DNA of 64,000 bases from JAZIHH01 sp036678685 (GCA_036678685.1 JAZIHH010000027.1:186001-250000); one strand, 5' to 3'. Positions 7,939-16,475 are shown, numbered from the stretch's first letter. Numbers and translations: made by a program. Notes: generated from the letters alone by a model not told the origin.

Positions 7939-7968
7939 ATGATATCATAAGAAATACGCGGGTGTCAA
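7939..7968 (-). promoter_or_regulatory. Promoter of the tRNA-Gly/Cys/Leu operon
   Basis: On the minus strand a consensus TTGACA (7968-7963) is followed after 18 bases by TATCAT (7944-7939). The predicted start lies about 20 bases ahead of tRNA-Gly. Confidence 0.7.
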
Positions 7969-8470
7969 GGGGTTTGCCGCGAAAAAAACCAATGGCGCCC
8001 TTAATTTTTATGTTGCCGTTTTCTTCCTCCCAAAGTTAAATTCCGGTTAAATTATTCTGTGGGGCAAAGATTTTCGCAACCCCCAACCAATTCCGCCCCG
8101 TCCAAGCCGGTTGTTTTCGATTAACCTCTGGGCAGCTAAACCTTGTTTTGTTTGTTGCATATTGTATACATAACATTTGTATCAACGCATTGTAAAAAAA
8201 AAATAAAAAAAAAGAAGGAATATTTTAAAGGGCGGAGTATTATATTAAATACATTTAAATAAAATAAAAATCTAATTGTCGACAATATATTTACATATTC
8301 CAGCGAATACCTACGAATTGCAGCAACTACTGACAAAGAGCCGGGGAAAAACCGGCCGTCAGTTGTAACACGGACGAGGTAAAAATTTTGTTTAATCGCG
8401 GCATAACTTTTTTTAAAAAGATGGCAGGGAAATTATAAAATATCCAGTAATATATAATTAACAAATATAA
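7969..8470. other. Gene-free AT-rich stretch upstream of the transporter operon
   Basis: About 500 bases with no supported gene. Poly-A and poly-T tracts (around 8190-8215) and many short stops in all frames are visible. The only structured element is the 12-bp palindrome listed separately at 8275. Confidence 0.6.
8275..8286. promoter_or_regulatory. Palindrome ATTGTCGACAAT, candidate GntR/FCD operator
   Basis: A perfect 12-bp palindrome. FCD-type GntR regulators usually bind short palindromes with TGT and ACA half-sites separated by about two bases, and such a regulator ends this operon region. The core TGTCGACA recurs at 8471, and a relative TGTAGACA is at 15498. Confidence 0.45.
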
Positions 8471-8497
8471 TGTCGACAATAGACAATATGGTAAAAT
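8471..8497 (+). promoter_or_regulatory. Transporter operon promoter with overlapping TGTCGACA operator
   Basis: An extended -10 element, TGGTAAAAT (8489-8497), lies about 20 bases before the first translated codon region. TGTCGACA (8471-8478) covers the -35 position, where a bound repressor would block polymerase. No good -35 hexamer is present, in line with an extended -10 promoter. Confidence 0.5.
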
Positions 8498-8516
8498 ATG
8501 AGAAAGGAAAGGGGTG

Positions 8517-8591
8517 ATGAATAAAGCCAGCAATCATCATTGTGCAAGGTCTCGTCCAATGCACCGGGGTTTAAAAAAACAGGAGGTATAA
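8517..8591 (+). CDS. Possible 24-codon leader peptide ahead of the binding-protein gene
   Basis: ATG at 8517 follows AAAGGGGTG and opens a 24-codon frame (MNKASNHHCARSRPMHRGLK and so on) that stops at TAA, 14 bases before the start of the binding protein and inside its upstream ribosome binding region. It contains no run of branched-chain amino acids, so classical attenuation is not apparent. It could be a translation-coupling leader or chance. Confidence 0.3.
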   Translation: MNKASNHHCARSRPMHRGLKKQEV

Positions 8592-8605
8592 CAGGAGGTA
8601 GAAAA

Positions 8606-9814
8606 ATGCTAAAAAAGAGATTGTTATTTGGGATTCTCGTACTTAGCCTGGTTCTGACATTGGCCGGTTTTGCGGCGGAAGACTTTGAGTGGCTTCCTGC
8701 TCCCGAGTATATCGAAATTGGTTCCATCAACGCTTTCACCGGCCCGCAGGCCATTTCCGGTGAGGTAATGAGGCGCGGTCATGAAGTAGCGGTAGAAAAG
8801 ATCAATGCCGAGGGCGGAATCCACGGCATTCCCGTCCGGATGGTTTACGAAGACGGGAAAGGGACCAACGAAGGTACAGTAGCGGCCCTAAACAAACTCA
8901 TCTACGACCATCAAGTCATGGTAGCACTGGTTACAGACTTCAGCAGCTTGAACCACGCCGTTGCTCCCTTGGCTGCCCGGGCTGAGATTCCCGTCCTTTA
9001 CGGCGGTACGGCCTGGTCCTTGAGAGAGTTGAAGAACCCGTGGATGTTCGGCTCCAGAACAAACGACAGATTGAATTCGGCAATCATGGCCAAGTTCATC
9101 GTAGAAAAACTGGGACACACCAAAATTGCCGCGCTCTACAGTGACGAAACATTCGGACAAGGCGGTTACGAATGGACCAGCCGGGCTTTGAAAGAGAATT
9201 ACGGCATCGAACCCTTAACGGCCCAAAAGTTCGCCAGGGGGACGAAAGACTATACCGCGCAACTTCTCGCCATCAAACGGAGCGGCGCCACCTGTATCTT
9301 CTCCTGGAGTACCAACCCGGAGGACGACGGAATTATTTTGCGGCAGATGAGGCAGCTTGGTTTGGATGTGGACCTCGTCGGCAACTCCTCCTTCAGCAGC
9401 CTGGCGATTACCGTCAGAATTGCCGGTGAAGATGCCGAAGGGATCTATTCCATCTGCGATTACACTGTCGCACAGGGTGGCTGGTCGAAGTATCTCAATG
9501 ACGAGTTAATGAAGAAATACGGCGAGCCGGCGGACAGCGATATGCAATGGCCCTATGATACAACCCTGGTCATCGCCGAAGCGTTGCGGAATGCTGGAAT
9601 TATCCGTGAAATCAACGGCCGGAAGATGATTATGCCTGTGAAACAGGCACGCCAGGCCATTAGGGAAGCGTTGCTGAACATCCGCGACTTTAACGAAGGC
9701 ACCACCAAGACATATCATTGTGACGAATATCAGGACCTTGCCCATTCCATGGTGATTGTCCGGATTACCAACGGACAGCATGAATTCATCGAGAGCGTCG
9801 AATACGGAGTATAA
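8606..9814 (+). CDS. livK: Branched-chain amino acid-type ABC transporter substrate-binding protein
   Basis: A 402-residue periplasmic-type binding protein of the Leu/Ile/Val family, with two Rossmann-like lobes. IEIGSINAFTGPQAISGEVMRRGHEVAVEKINAEGGIHG is the usual first-lobe signature (read here in segments), followed by VMVALVTDFSSLNHAVAPLAARAEIPVLYGG and KIAALYSDETFGQGG. The ligand of such transporters may be a branched-chain amino acid, an amide, urea, an aromatic acid or a hydroxy acid; the dehydrogenases downstream suggest an oxidisable organic acid or alcohol (inference). The signal peptide is standard, but the cleavage region LAGFAAED has no cysteine, so it is not a lipoprotein, which is unusual for monoderm Bacillota. 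The ATG at 8606 follows AGGAGGT and is preferred over an upstream in-frame start. Confidence 0.9.
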   Translation: MLKKRLLFGILVLSLVLTLAGFAAEDFEWLPAPEYIEIGSINAFTGPQAISGEVMRRGHEVAVEKINAEGGIHGIPVRMVYEDGKGTNEGTVAALNKLIYDHQVMVALVTDFSSLNHAVAPLAARAEIPVLYGGTAWSLRELKNPWMFGSRTNDRLNSAIMAKFIVEKLGHTKIAALYSDETFGQGGYEWTSRALKENYGIEPLTAQKFARGTKDYTAQLLAIKRSGATCIFSWSTNPEDDGIILRQMRQLGLDVDLVGNSSFSSLAITVRIAGEDAEGIYSICDYTVAQGGWSKYLNDELMKKYGEPADSDMQWPYDTTLVIAEALRNAGIIREINGRKMIMPVKQARQAIREALLNIRDFNEGTTKTYHCDEYQDLAHSMVIVRITNGQHEFIESVEYGV

Positions 9815-9890
9815 ATCAGGATAACCTACGGAGTTAAGTCGCTGTTTAATTTAAGTAATGTCACTGCTGAAAAATTGAACCCTTGAGACA

Positions 9891-9935
9891 AGGCCTCCGT
9901 GCAAGCGGTTTTCGTCTTCGTCACGGAGGTCTTTC
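9891..9935 (+). terminator. Hairpin between livK and livH, likely attenuating terminator or mRNA stabiliser
   Basis: The stem CCTCCGTG/CACGGAGG is extended by wobble pairs, has a loop of about 20 bases, and is followed by TCTTTCTC. Such hairpins after the binding-protein gene commonly reduce downstream expression relative to the binding protein. The T tract is poor, so termination would be partial. Confidence 0.45.
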
Positions 9936-9980
9936 TCAAACTTTATAAGTAGTTGACATATTATTAGGGAGGTTAATATT

Positions 9981-10862
9981 TTGGATCTCGCCATTTTTGT
10001 ACAGTTGTTAATTGGCGGAATAGCAATGGGCATTATATACGGGCTCATTGGGTTTGGTATAAACCTGATTTTTAATGCCACCAGCGGGGTAAATTTTGCG
10101 CAGGGTGCTCTAGTTATGTTGGGCGCCTATATGAGCGTGACGTTTACTAATTTTATCAAATTACCGCTCTTCTTAAGCGCCATCTGCGCTGTTGCTGTGA
10201 TGGCGGTGATCGGCGCGCTCTTTGGTTTTTTTGTATATGAGCCGGTACGGGCGGAGAAATCCCACAGATTTCTCTTGGCAGCAGTGGCCGTAAGTATCTT
10301 CTTGACGGAAGTAATTCAGCTTATCTGGGGGAAATTGCCCTATGTGGTCCCGCGTTTTATCAAAAAATCGTCGGTTCGGGCGGGAACTCTCGTTTTTGAC
10401 ACACAAAACCTTTGCATCATCGGAGTGGCCGTTGTTTGCCTGTTCTTAATCCACCTCCTTTTAAACAAGACACAGCTCGGATTGATGATGAGGGCGGTCG
10501 GGCAAAGCAAAGAAGTCTCCAGTCTGATGGGGATTCCGGTAAGATGGATCGTTCGTATCACCTTCGCTTGCAGTACTATGATGGCTACGGTGGCGGGAGT
10601 AGTGGCCGGCCCTATCTTTTTTGTCTCCCCATTGCTGGCCGATCTGAGTGTTAAAGGGTTTGCCTCGGGGATTATCGGCGGATTTGGCCCGCGCGTCTTT
10701 GCCACGATTATCGGGGGCATCATTTTGGGTTTGGTCGAGACTTTCGGGGCCTTCTTTCTCTCGTCGTCCTATCGTGATGCGTGGGGCTTTATTTTCCTCA
10801 TCTGTATGCTTCTCATTAGTCCCTACGGGTTAGTCGGGGAAAAACGCGCGCAGAAGGTTTAG
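9981..10862 (+). CDS. livH: Branched-chain amino acid-type ABC transporter permease (LivH)
   Basis: A 293-residue polytopic membrane protein of the LivH family. IGGIAMGIIYGLIGFGINLIF is the family's usual first membrane segment (read in parts), with FNATSGVNFAQGALVMLGAYM immediately after it; the NFAQG segment is diagnostic of LivH. The conserved EAA-like loop contains GLMMRAVGQSKEVSSLMGI. About eight hydrophobic segments are visible. Translation starts at TTG 9981, about seven bases after GGGAGGTT; no better start is present. With LivM it forms the membrane channel of the transporter. Confidence 0.92.
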   Translation: MDLAIFVQLLIGGIAMGIIYGLIGFGINLIFNATSGVNFAQGALVMLGAYMSVTFTNFIKLPLFLSAICAVAVMAVIGALFGFFVYEPVRAEKSHRFLLAAVAVSIFLTEVIQLIWGKLPYVVPRFIKKSSVRAGTLVFDTQNLCIIGVAVVCLFLIHLLLNKTQLGLMMRAVGQSKEVSSLMGIPVRWIVRITFACSTMMATVAGVVAGPIFFVSPLLADLSVKGFASGIIGGFGPRVFATIIGGIILGLVETFGAFFLSSSYRDAWGFIFLICMLLISPYGLVGEKRAQKV

Positions 10863-10889
10863 TCGAGGAATTTGGAAGAGGTGTATAAT

Positions 10890-11861
10890 ATGAAATTTAA
10901 AAATCTGCTGATCCCTATCGCCATAAGCGTTGTGCTACCGTTAGTTATCCGTTCCGAATATTGGTTCTACATCCTTACTTTGGCTTCGGTCTTCAGTATT
11001 CTGGCTCTTGGTCTTAATATTGTTATGGGCTTATGCGGACAAATATCCTTGGGACATGCGGCCTTTTGGGGTATTGGCGCCTATACGTCCGGGATTTTAC
11101 TCGTTAAGTTACAGGTGCCTTTCATCGTCGCTTTGGTGGCCGGAGGAATCATGTCCGCCGTATTTGGGGTCCTCCTCGGGATTCCCAGTTTGAAAGTGCG
11201 TAATGTTTACCTTGCCATCACCACCATCGGTTTTAATTTTATCGTTAATGCCGTCATGAACAACTGGATCACTTTAACGGGCGGGCCCGACGGACTGCCC
11301 AATATTCCTCCGCCGTCCTTTGGTCCCCTCACCTTTAGGACCATGGTTGGTAAATATGCGGTTATTGTGACCATTCTTTTGTTGTTTGTCTGGGGTTTTT
11401 CCCGATTTAAGGACTCGCGGGTCGGCCGGGCTTTGCAGGCCATTAAGGATGATGAGTTGGCCGCCAGCCACTCGGGAATTAACGTTCACTACTACAAGGT
11501 GTTGGCCTTCACGATGAGCGCTTTTGTTACGGGTGTCGGCGGCGCGCTCTACGCCAGTTTTATCGAATACATCTCGCCGGATACTTTTGCTTTTGCCTCC
11601 TCCCCTGTGCTCCTTTCGATGTTGCTGGTCGGGGGGATTGGCTCGACTTGGGGCCCGGTAATCGGCGCGTTTTTATTGGAAATTCTCTCTGAGGGACTAA
11701 GGTTCTTAAGGGATTATTACATGGCGATTTACGGATTGCTTGTGGTGATTATGGCGTTACGTATGCCTCAGGGGCTTGCGGGTCTTTTTTCCATGCTTGG
11801 CGAAAAGATACGCGCTTCGATGAGACAACACCGCAAGGCGCCCGCAGGTAAGGAGGTTTGA
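10890..11861 (+). CDS. livM: Branched-chain amino acid-type ABC transporter permease (LivM)
   Basis: A 323-residue LivM-family permease. The diagnostic stretch ALGLNIVMGLCGQISLGHAAFWGIGAY (in segments) lies near the N-terminus, followed by GIPSLKVRNVYLAITTIGF, the cytoplasmic loop GRALQAIKDDELAASHSGIN that contacts the ATPase, and GGIGSTWGPVIGAFLLEIL. ATG 10890 lies seven bases after GGAAGAGGTG and is preferred over an in-frame TTG at 10872. Only 27 bases separate it from livH and six bases from livG, so the genes are co-transcribed. Confidence 0.92.
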   Translation: MKFKNLLIPIAISVVLPLVIRSEYWFYILTLASVFSILALGLNIVMGLCGQISLGHAAFWGIGAYTSGILLVKLQVPFIVALVAGGIMSAVFGVLLGIPSLKVRNVYLAITTIGFNFIVNAVMNNWITLTGGPDGLPNIPPPSFGPLTFRTMVGKYAVIVTILLLFVWGFSRFKDSRVGRALQAIKDDELAASHSGINVHYYKVLAFTMSAFVTGVGGALYASFIEYISPDTFAFASSPVLLSMLLVGGIGSTWGPVIGAFLLEILSEGLRFLRDYYMAIYGLLVVIMALRMPQGLAGLFSMLGEKIRASMRQHRKAPAGKEV

Positions 11862-11867
11862 GCAAAT

Positions 11868-12641
11868 ATGGCGACAATATTGGAAACAAAGGACCTGACA
11901 AAACGTTTTGGCGGGTTGACGGCTCTTGATCATGTGACCATAAAGATCGAAGAAGGAGAGATTAGAGGTCTGATCGGGCCGAACGGTTCGGGTAAAAGTA
12001 CCTTTATCAACTGTGTAACCGGTCATTACCTGGATACAACCGGCGACATTATATTCCGCGGAGAACAGATTAACCGGTGCAAAGCCCATGTGCGGACGAG
12101 CTTGGGGATGGCCCGTACCTTCCAGGCTTCGCGTCTTTTTGAAGAGATGACCGTAAAACAGAATGTCGTGGTCGGTACCCACTACCGTACAAAAACCGGG
12201 GTGTTCGGGGGTATATTTGGCGGAAAAGCCGTCCAGAACGAAGAGAGGACCGTCTTTGCAGAGGCGGAAAAATGGCTTGACTTCGTAGGGTACGAGGGGA
12301 CCGGTGATGAGCTTGCAGGCAGTTTGGCGCATGGGCCAAGGCGTTTGGTGGAGATTGCCCGCGCGCTTGCTTCCCAACCGCAATTCATAATGCTTGATGA
12401 ACCGGCGGCCGGGATGAATCCTTCCGAAAAAGTTGCCCTGATGGATATCATCAGACGCATCAGAGACCTGGGGATCACGGTGCTCTTGATTGAACATGAT
12501 ATGAAGCTTGTCATGAACGTTTGCGACAAGATCTCGGTCCTGAACTTTGGCGCCAAGATTGCGGAAGGCACACCCGAACAAGTCCAGAATGATCCGCAGG
12601 TGATCGAGGCTTATTTAGGTGAGGTGACAACCAATGCTTAG
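11868..12641 (+). CDS. livG: ABC transporter ATP-binding protein (LivG)
   Basis: A 257-residue ATPase. It has Walker A GPNGSGKST with K43, the LivG-type signature SLAHGPRRLVEIARAL in place of LSGGQ, Walker B FIMLDEPAAGMNP, and the switch histidine in LLIEHDMKLVM. The degenerate signature and the AAGMNP sequence after Walker B are typical of LivG. AAGGAGG lies just inside the end of livM. The 3' end overlaps livF by 8 bases, indicating translational coupling. Confidence 0.94.
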   Translation: MATILETKDLTKRFGGLTALDHVTIKIEEGEIRGLIGPNGSGKSTFINCVTGHYLDTTGDIIFRGEQINRCKAHVRTSLGMARTFQASRLFEEMTVKQNVVVGTHYRTKTGVFGGIFGGKAVQNEERTVFAEAEKWLDFVGYEGTGDELAGSLAHGPRRLVEIARALASQPQFIMLDEPAAGMNPSEKVALMDIIRRIRDLGITVLLIEHDMKLVMNVCDKISVLNFGAKIAEGTPEQVQNDPQVIEAYLGEVTTNA

Positions 12642-13350
12642 TGTGAAAAATATCGAAGTGTTTTATGGCAAAATCCAGGCCTTGTTTGACGTTAGCCTGG
12701 AAGTAAAGGAAGGAGAGATTGTCAGTATCATCGGAGCCAACGGCGCCGGGAAATCGACAACCCTGAGGACGATCATCGGTCTGCAGCAACCTGCCCGGGG
12801 AACCATAACTTTCCAGGGGGAGCGCATCGACACCTTGGAAGCGGACAAAGTTGTGAAAAAGGGAATTTCTCTTGTTCCCGAAGGCCGGCAGGTCTTTCCT
12901 TACTTTACTGTCAAAGAGAATCTTTTGGCCGGGGTTTGCGCCCGCCGGATGAAAGGGGCAAAGGACCATGAGATCAACGAGGATATTGAGCGGATGTTTG
13001 AATTGTTTCCCCGGCTAAAAGAACGCATAAACCAGCTGGCTTGGAGCCTGAGCGGGGGAGAACAACAGATGCTGGCTGTGGCCCGCGGGCTGGTAGGCCG
13101 CCCCAAACTGCTCCTCCTTGACGAGCCTTCTTTGGGATTGGCCCCCACCCTGGTGACAGAGATCTTCGAGACGATTGAGACCATTAACAAAAGCGGTACG
13201 ACGATCCTTCTGGTCGAACAGAATGCCAACATGGCTTTGGCCTGCGCCCACAGGGCTTATGTCTTGGAGGGCGGCAAAGTGGTGCTCGAAGGTACCGGCC
13301 AGGAGCTTAGAGACAACCCGAAAGTGAAAGCGGCCTACTTGGGCGGTTGA
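12634..13350 (+). CDS. livF: ABC transporter ATP-binding protein (LivF)
   Basis: A 238-residue ATPase. It has Walker A GANGAGKST with K40, the signature LSGGEQQMLAVARGL, Walker B LLLDEPSLGLAPTLV, and LLVEQNANMAL, all in the LivF pattern. It pairs with LivG to energise LivHM. It starts inside the last codons of livG. A short hairpin follows the stop without a T tract, so transcription probably continues into the dehydrogenase genes. Confidence 0.94.
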   Translation: MLSVKNIEVFYGKIQALFDVSLEVKEGEIVSIIGANGAGKSTTLRTIIGLQQPARGTITFQGERIDTLEADKVVKKGISLVPEGRQVFPYFTVKENLLAGVCARRMKGAKDHEINEDIERMFELFPRLKERINQLAWSLSGGEQQMLAVARGLVGRPKLLLLDEPSLGLAPTLVTEIFETIETINKSGTTILLVEQNANMALACAHRAYVLEGGKVVLEGTGQELRDNPKVKAAYLGG

Positions 13351-13416
13351 GCTTGCTTTTCCTGGGGTTTAACCATCCCAGGCGCCCCATAATCATAAAA
13401 GAGGACGGTGAGCAAG

Positions 13417-14478
13417 ATGGATAAAACAGAAGTAAGAGTGCCCTTTGACAAACTAAAGGAGATCGTGCGTTCCATATTAGTTTCTGTCGGTCTTTCCGCC
13501 CCGGATGCGGAGATCGCCGCCGATGTGTTGGTAACAACGGATGCGCGGGGTGTAAGTTCCCACGGGGTATACGCCCTGCCGGGGTATGTGCGGCAGATGA
13601 GAGAGGGCGGGATTGACCCCCGGGCGGATATCGCTGTTCTTGAAGAGTCCGGAGCAACTTGCCTGATTGACGGGAAAAACGGAATGGGGCAGGTCGTGTC
13701 GGTAAAAGCTACCCGGAAAGCTATTGAACTGGCCCGTAAATACGGAACCTCCGTTGTCTGCGTCCGCAACAGCAGCCATTTTGGCGCCGGCGCTTACTAC
13801 GCGATGATGTGCGCCAAGGAAAACCAGATTGGGATCGCCATCAGTAATGCCACCCCTGTGCTGGCAGCGCCGGGCGGGTGCGGACCGGCTGTGGGTAACA
13901 ATCCGATTGCCGTCGCCGTTCCTACCGCCGATGATCCCGTGGTTTTGGATATCGCGCTGAGTATTGTCGCGGTCGGCAAGATGATGAATATTGTCAAGTC
14001 CGGCGGGACGATTCCGGATAACTGGATTACAGACGAAGAAGGCCGGCCTTCGACCGACCCGTATGTTTTGGACCGCGGGGGAGCGGCGCTTCCCTTTGGC
14101 GGATATAAGGGATTTGGTATTGCTGTGATCACCGAGATCCTGGCGGCCGTGCTGCCTGGAGCCGGGGTTACCAAAGAATTGCGGGACTGGCTCCTTTATC
14201 CGCATCTTCCGACCCGGACCGGACATTTCTTTGCGGCCATTGATGTCTCCCGCTTTATGCCGGTGCAGGCTTTCAAAGAACGTGTAAGCTTGTTTGGTAA
14301 AGAGATTCGTGGCGGCAAGAGAGCGGCAGGAGTCGAGCGCTTGTATATGCCCGGCGATATGGAGAACGAGGCGGAACGCAAGTCCATGTTGTCAGGAGTC
14401 GCCGTCCCGATTCATCTCTGGAAAGCCTTGAAGGAACTGGCGGAAGAGGAAGGCCTTTCCCTTGATATGGAACTGTGA
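13417..14478 (+). CDS. Malate/L-lactate/sulfolactate dehydrogenase family oxidoreductase (Ldh_2)
   Basis: A 353-residue NAD(P)-dependent 2-hydroxyacid dehydrogenase of the family that includes YbiC, AllD and ComC, distinct from classical LDH/MDH. Visible motifs are TTDARGVSSHGVYALPGYV near the N-terminus, VRNSSHFGAGAYYAMM containing the catalytic-region histidine, IAISNATPVLAAPGG, VGNNPIAVAVP, and LPFGGYKGFGIAVITEIL. The ATG at 13417 is preferred over the GTG at 13408, which touches the ribosome binding site GAGGA. Its place directly after the transporter genes suggests it oxidises the imported substrate or a derivative, perhaps a 2-hydroxy acid such as ureidoglycolate, lactate or sulfolactate (inference). 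Confidence 0.88.
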   Translation: MDKTEVRVPFDKLKEIVRSILVSVGLSAPDAEIAADVLVTTDARGVSSHGVYALPGYVRQMREGGIDPRADIAVLEESGATCLIDGKNGMGQVVSVKATRKAIELARKYGTSVVCVRNSSHFGAGAYYAMMCAKENQIGIAISNATPVLAAPGGCGPAVGNNPIAVAVPTADDPVVLDIALSIVAVGKMMNIVKSGGTIPDNWITDEEGRPSTDPYVLDRGGAALPFGGYKGFGIAVITEILAAVLPGAGVTKELRDWLLYPHLPTRTGHFFAAIDVSRFMPVQAFKERVSLFGKEIRGGKRAAGVERLYMPGDMENEAERKSMLSGVAVPIHLWKALKELAEEEGLSLDMEL

Positions 14479-14593
14479 GGGAACACCGTAAGGGAACACC
14501 GACATGGTGGTATGCAGAGGCGCAACTTCCAAACCGGACGATGGGGAGCCGGTAAGGAGCTACAAATGGCAAAAAGCAAGAGGAGGATAAAAA

Positions 14594-15373
14594 ATGAAGC
14601 TTAAAGACAGAGTTGCCATCGTGACCGGTGCGGGCCAAGGCATCGGCAGAGTCATCTCGCTTGCCCTGGCCCGGAATGGGGCTGATGTGGTAATCGCCGA
14701 GGTGAACAAGGAGACAGCGAAAAAAGTGGCGGAAGAGGTCCGGGCGCTTGGCAGGCGCGGGCTTGCCGTCAGCTGCAACGTGGCCGACGAAGAGTCCGTC
14801 GTCAACATGGTGCAAACAGCCGTGAAAGAACTGGGCAAAGTAGATATTCTCGTGAATAATGTGGGTATACGCGGCCCTGTCGCCAACGTCGTCGATATGG
14901 ATCTCAAAGGCTGGAACGACACCCTGGCCGCGAACCTGACCGGTACCATGCTGTGCTGCCGGGAAGTGTTAAAGGATATGATCCCCAGGAAAACCGGGGT
15001 AATTATCAGCATTTCCTCGGATATGGGCCGGCGCGGTTATGCCGCCCGTTCCCCGTACGTCTGTACCAAGTGGGCGCAAATTGCCTTAACCCAGACCCTT
15101 GCGCTCGAAGTCGCGGAACATAATATCCGTGTTAACTGTATCTGCCCCGGTACCGTGGAGGGACCGCGCACGCAGAGCCTGATTGATCAAGAGTCGGAAA
15201 GACTGGGGATCTCAAAAGAAGAGATCTATCAGATCCTGGTCGCGGAATCGGCGATGAAACGGTTTGTGAAACCGGAAGAAATTGCGGCGGCTGCTGTCTT
15301 TTTAGCCAGCGACGAGGCGAGCGCCATTACCGGACAATCGCTGAACGTTTGCTGCGGAACCGCCTTCAATTAG
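14594..15373 (+). CDS. Short-chain dehydrogenase/reductase
   Basis: A 259-residue classical SDR. It has the cofactor loop TGAGQGIGR at residues 11-19, NNVG at 88-91, the catalytic serine pair around 141-142, and Y155/K159 in YVCTK. The C-terminal end SAITGQSLNVCCG follows the family pattern ITGQ-x-x-x-VDGG, but with cysteines in place of the usual aspartate and glycine. An AGGAGGATAA ribosome binding site precedes the ATG. It follows the Ldh-family gene by 115 bases in the same direction and probably belongs to the same catabolic unit. The substrate cannot be told from sequence; candidates are polyols, hydroxy acids and sulfonates. Confidence 0.88.
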   Translation: MKLKDRVAIVTGAGQGIGRVISLALARNGADVVIAEVNKETAKKVAEEVRALGRRGLAVSCNVADEESVVNMVQTAVKELGKVDILVNNVGIRGPVANVVDMDLKGWNDTLAANLTGTMLCCREVLKDMIPRKTGVIISISSDMGRRGYAARSPYVCTKWAQIALTQTLALEVAEHNIRVNCICPGTVEGPRTQSLIDQESERLGISKEEIYQILVAESAMKRFVKPEEIAAAAVFLASDEASAITGQSLNVCCGTAFN

Positions 15374-15464
15374 AAAGAACGGAAAAACCAAACCGCAAAG
15401 GAGCATTTGCCGCAGGACATGACCGGGAAAATGATCATTACAAGTAGAAGATTTGCAATAAATA

Positions 15465-15505
15465 TGGTAAAATAATGTTGGCCGGGGGTTTGTATTATGT
15501 AGACA
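15465..15505 (+). promoter_or_regulatory. gntR promoter (extended -10) and TGTAGACA candidate operator
   Basis: TGGTAAAAT (15465-15473) repeats the extended -10 seen before livK, and TGTAGACA (15498-15505) lies about 25 bases downstream, near the expected transcript start. The operator differs by one base from the TGTCGACA sites at the transporter promoter, which suggests autoregulation. Confidence 0.4.
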
Positions 15506-15544
15506 AGAGATTTTTCGCGGTTGCACCCAAGGACAGTGACAGCC

Positions 15545-15580
15545 TAACCGGGTGGAACCCTTGACGTTAACTCCCGGTTA
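15545..15580 (+). repeat. Inverted repeat in the gntR leader
   Basis: TAACCGGG (15545-15552) and CCCGGTTA (15573-15580) are perfect complements around a 20-base loop, immediately ahead of the gntR ribosome binding region. It could be a second operator or a leader hairpin. Confidence 0.4.
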
Positions 15581-15610
15581 TTAAGGAAGGCGTTGAGGAG
15601 TGAGGTTGCT

Positions 15611-16279
15611 GTGCTTAAGTTGCAAAAGCCGAAAAAAATCTCTTTGGGGGGCCAGGTGGCTGAGATCATCCGGAAGTCGATCTTAACCGGGAGTTTAAAG
15701 CCGGGTCAGCGCTTGTACGAAGACGCCATCGCTTCGGAGATGGGAGTAAGCCGGGCCCCTGTCCGTGAAGCGCTGCGGTTTTTGGAGCGGGAAGGAGTGG
15801 TGACTTATCTGCCGAACAAAGGCGTTTACGTTCGCACGGTTTCGGCTAAGGATGTTTCGGAAATTTTCACCCTCCGGAGTGTGATGGAAGGACTCGCGGC
15901 CAAATTAACCACAGCGGAGATTACCGAGGAAGAACAGGCCCAGTTGGAGAAGATCTGCCAAGAGCTTGAGCAGGCGGCCATTGAAGAGGATGTAGAGGCC
16001 CTCATCCAATTGGATCTGAAATTCCATAAATCGGTGGTTAAATTTTCCCGGCACTCATTTTTACAAGAAGTTTTTTCCACAATGATCAACCTGGTAACCA
16101 TGTACCTGCGGGTCGACGCGGAAGTGTTAAAGCTGAAACAGGGACTGGTATCCAGCGCTCTGGAGCACCGTGACATCCTGGCGGCCATGAAAAACGGCGA
16201 AGGTGAAAAAGCCGAAGAGTTGATGAAAAAGCACATCAGTGAGTCGGGCCGTATGATTCTGGAGTATTTGGAGAACTAA
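15611..16279 (+). CDS. GntR-family transcriptional regulator with FCD ligand-binding domain
   Basis: A 222-residue FadR-type regulator. The winged helix at residues about 10-70 contains LYEDAIASEMGVSRAPVREALRFLEREGVV (read in parts). The all-helical FCD domain begins DVSEIFTLRSVMEGLAAKL and ends HRDILAAMKNGEGEKAEELMKKHI, with the histidines that usually hold the metal and carboxylate ligand (FHKSVV, HRDIL, KKHI). FCD regulators respond to organic acids and usually repress the neighbouring catabolic operon. The GTG at 15611 follows GAGGAGTGAGG; a TTG at 15593 is possible but lies too near the upstream ribosome binding site. It likely controls the transporter-dehydrogenase operon. Confidence 0.9.
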   Translation: MLKLQKPKKISLGGQVAEIIRKSILTGSLKPGQRLYEDAIASEMGVSRAPVREALRFLEREGVVTYLPNKGVYVRTVSAKDVSEIFTLRSVMEGLAAKLTTAEITEEEQAQLEKICQELEQAAIEEDVEALIQLDLKFHKSVVKFSRHSFLQEVFSTMINLVTMYLRVDAEVLKLKQGLVSSALEHRDILAAMKNGEGEKAEELMKKHISESGRMILEYLEN

Positions 16280-16363
16280 AAAGCTCCTTCCGTCTCCGTT
16301 GGGCGGTATTGACAGAGCATACGACAACAAGCTCCTGAGGATTGCAGAAGAATGGGGGGCACT

Positions 16364-16381
16364 GGCCAGGGATCCCTGGCC
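16364..16381. repeat. 18-bp perfect palindrome
   Basis: GGCCAGGGATCCCTGGCC reads identically on both strands. It lies about 85 bases after gntR. As RNA it would be a strong hairpin but no T tract follows, so it is not a typical terminator. Confidence 0.5.
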
Positions 16382-16475
16382 AAAACCGGCCCCTGTCCAG
16401 CGGTAAAGGGAAAGACTTGGATTGGCTAAAAAAGTTCTTACTTATATTAAAGGAAACAAGTCCGGGAAGGAGAAT

